Shown here piece by piece: positions 14,473-14,556 of a DNA stretch of 14,556 bases. Numbering within the stretch: position 1 is the stretch's first letter; the number at the start of each line of letters is the position of its first letter. The DNA is from an uncultured Lachnospiraceae bacterium (GTDB lineage Bacteria; Bacillota; Clostridia; Lachnospirales; Lachnospiraceae): contig CAMWWJ010000046.1 in assembly GCA_947177925.1 (NCBI GenBank), forward strand, positions 1 to 14,556. Reading direction: 5' to 3'. The notes under the pieces were generated by a model. It ran no database searches. It had not been told where the DNA came from and saw nothing but the letters and a program-made list of their open reading frames with translations. The position numbers and the translations under genes are program-made.

Positions 14473-14556
14473 GTAAGATGATATGAAAAACCGGATGAAA
14501 AGAGTTTGTCAAGTAAAGTGTGTAAATTTTATTTTATTTTTTTGGCGGTCATTTTT

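Overview
The window looks like a chromosomal accessory region of a gut-type clostridium, most probably Lachnospiraceae. The reasons are its low-to-moderate GC, strong AGGAGG ribosome binding sites with some TTG/GTG starts, and proteins of that style: a large serine recombinase remnant, a LytTR/DUF3021 pair and an ECF sigma factor with a membrane anti-sigma-like partner. No rRNA, tRNA or CRISPR array was seen.

Left edge (1-1700) is mobile-element debris. Positions 1-54 carry the 3' end of a group II intron on the + strand, with a domain VI hairpin and a bulged adenosine. It lies antisense against a mobilization-protein-like coiled-coil fragment (- strand). That fragment abuts a frameshifted, internally deleted large serine recombinase, which is joined to the first ~50 codons of a LytTR-type regulator. 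A ~310-base spacer with an 11-bp perfect inverted repeat follows.

The centre (1701-12601) is all + strand. A 7TM GGDEF diguanylate cyclase is followed closely by a GNAT acetyltransferase. Next is an OmpR-type response regulator and histidine kinase, then an ABC ATPase and ABC-2 permease. The promoters of the regulator operon and of the ABC operon share an almost identical 19-base direct-repeat element at the same distance from an extended -10 box. This suggests one response regulator drives both, so the four genes form a sense-and-export (probably peptide or envelope stress) unit. A strong terminator closes it. A second export cassette follows: a LytTR regulator, a DUF3021 membrane protein, an ABC ATPase and an ABC-2 permease. 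Then comes a separately promoted PAS-GGDEF-EAL protein with a degenerate GGDEF and an intact EAL domain, closed by another terminator. A c-di-GMP synthase and a c-di-GMP hydrolase therefore bracket two regulated ABC exporters.

The right part (12724-14472) is an ECF sigma factor with its own ECF-like promoter and an apparently non-canonical ATT start. It overlaps by 47 bases a single-pass membrane protein that is probably its anti-sigma or sensor. The last ~80 bases hold no gene and may be the edge of another mobile element.

The most noteworthy observations are the shared operator linking the two-component system to its transporter, the nested mobile-element wreck that truncated a LytTR gene, and the sigma gene without a standard start codon. 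Nothing here can be claimed with confidence as a wholly new system.
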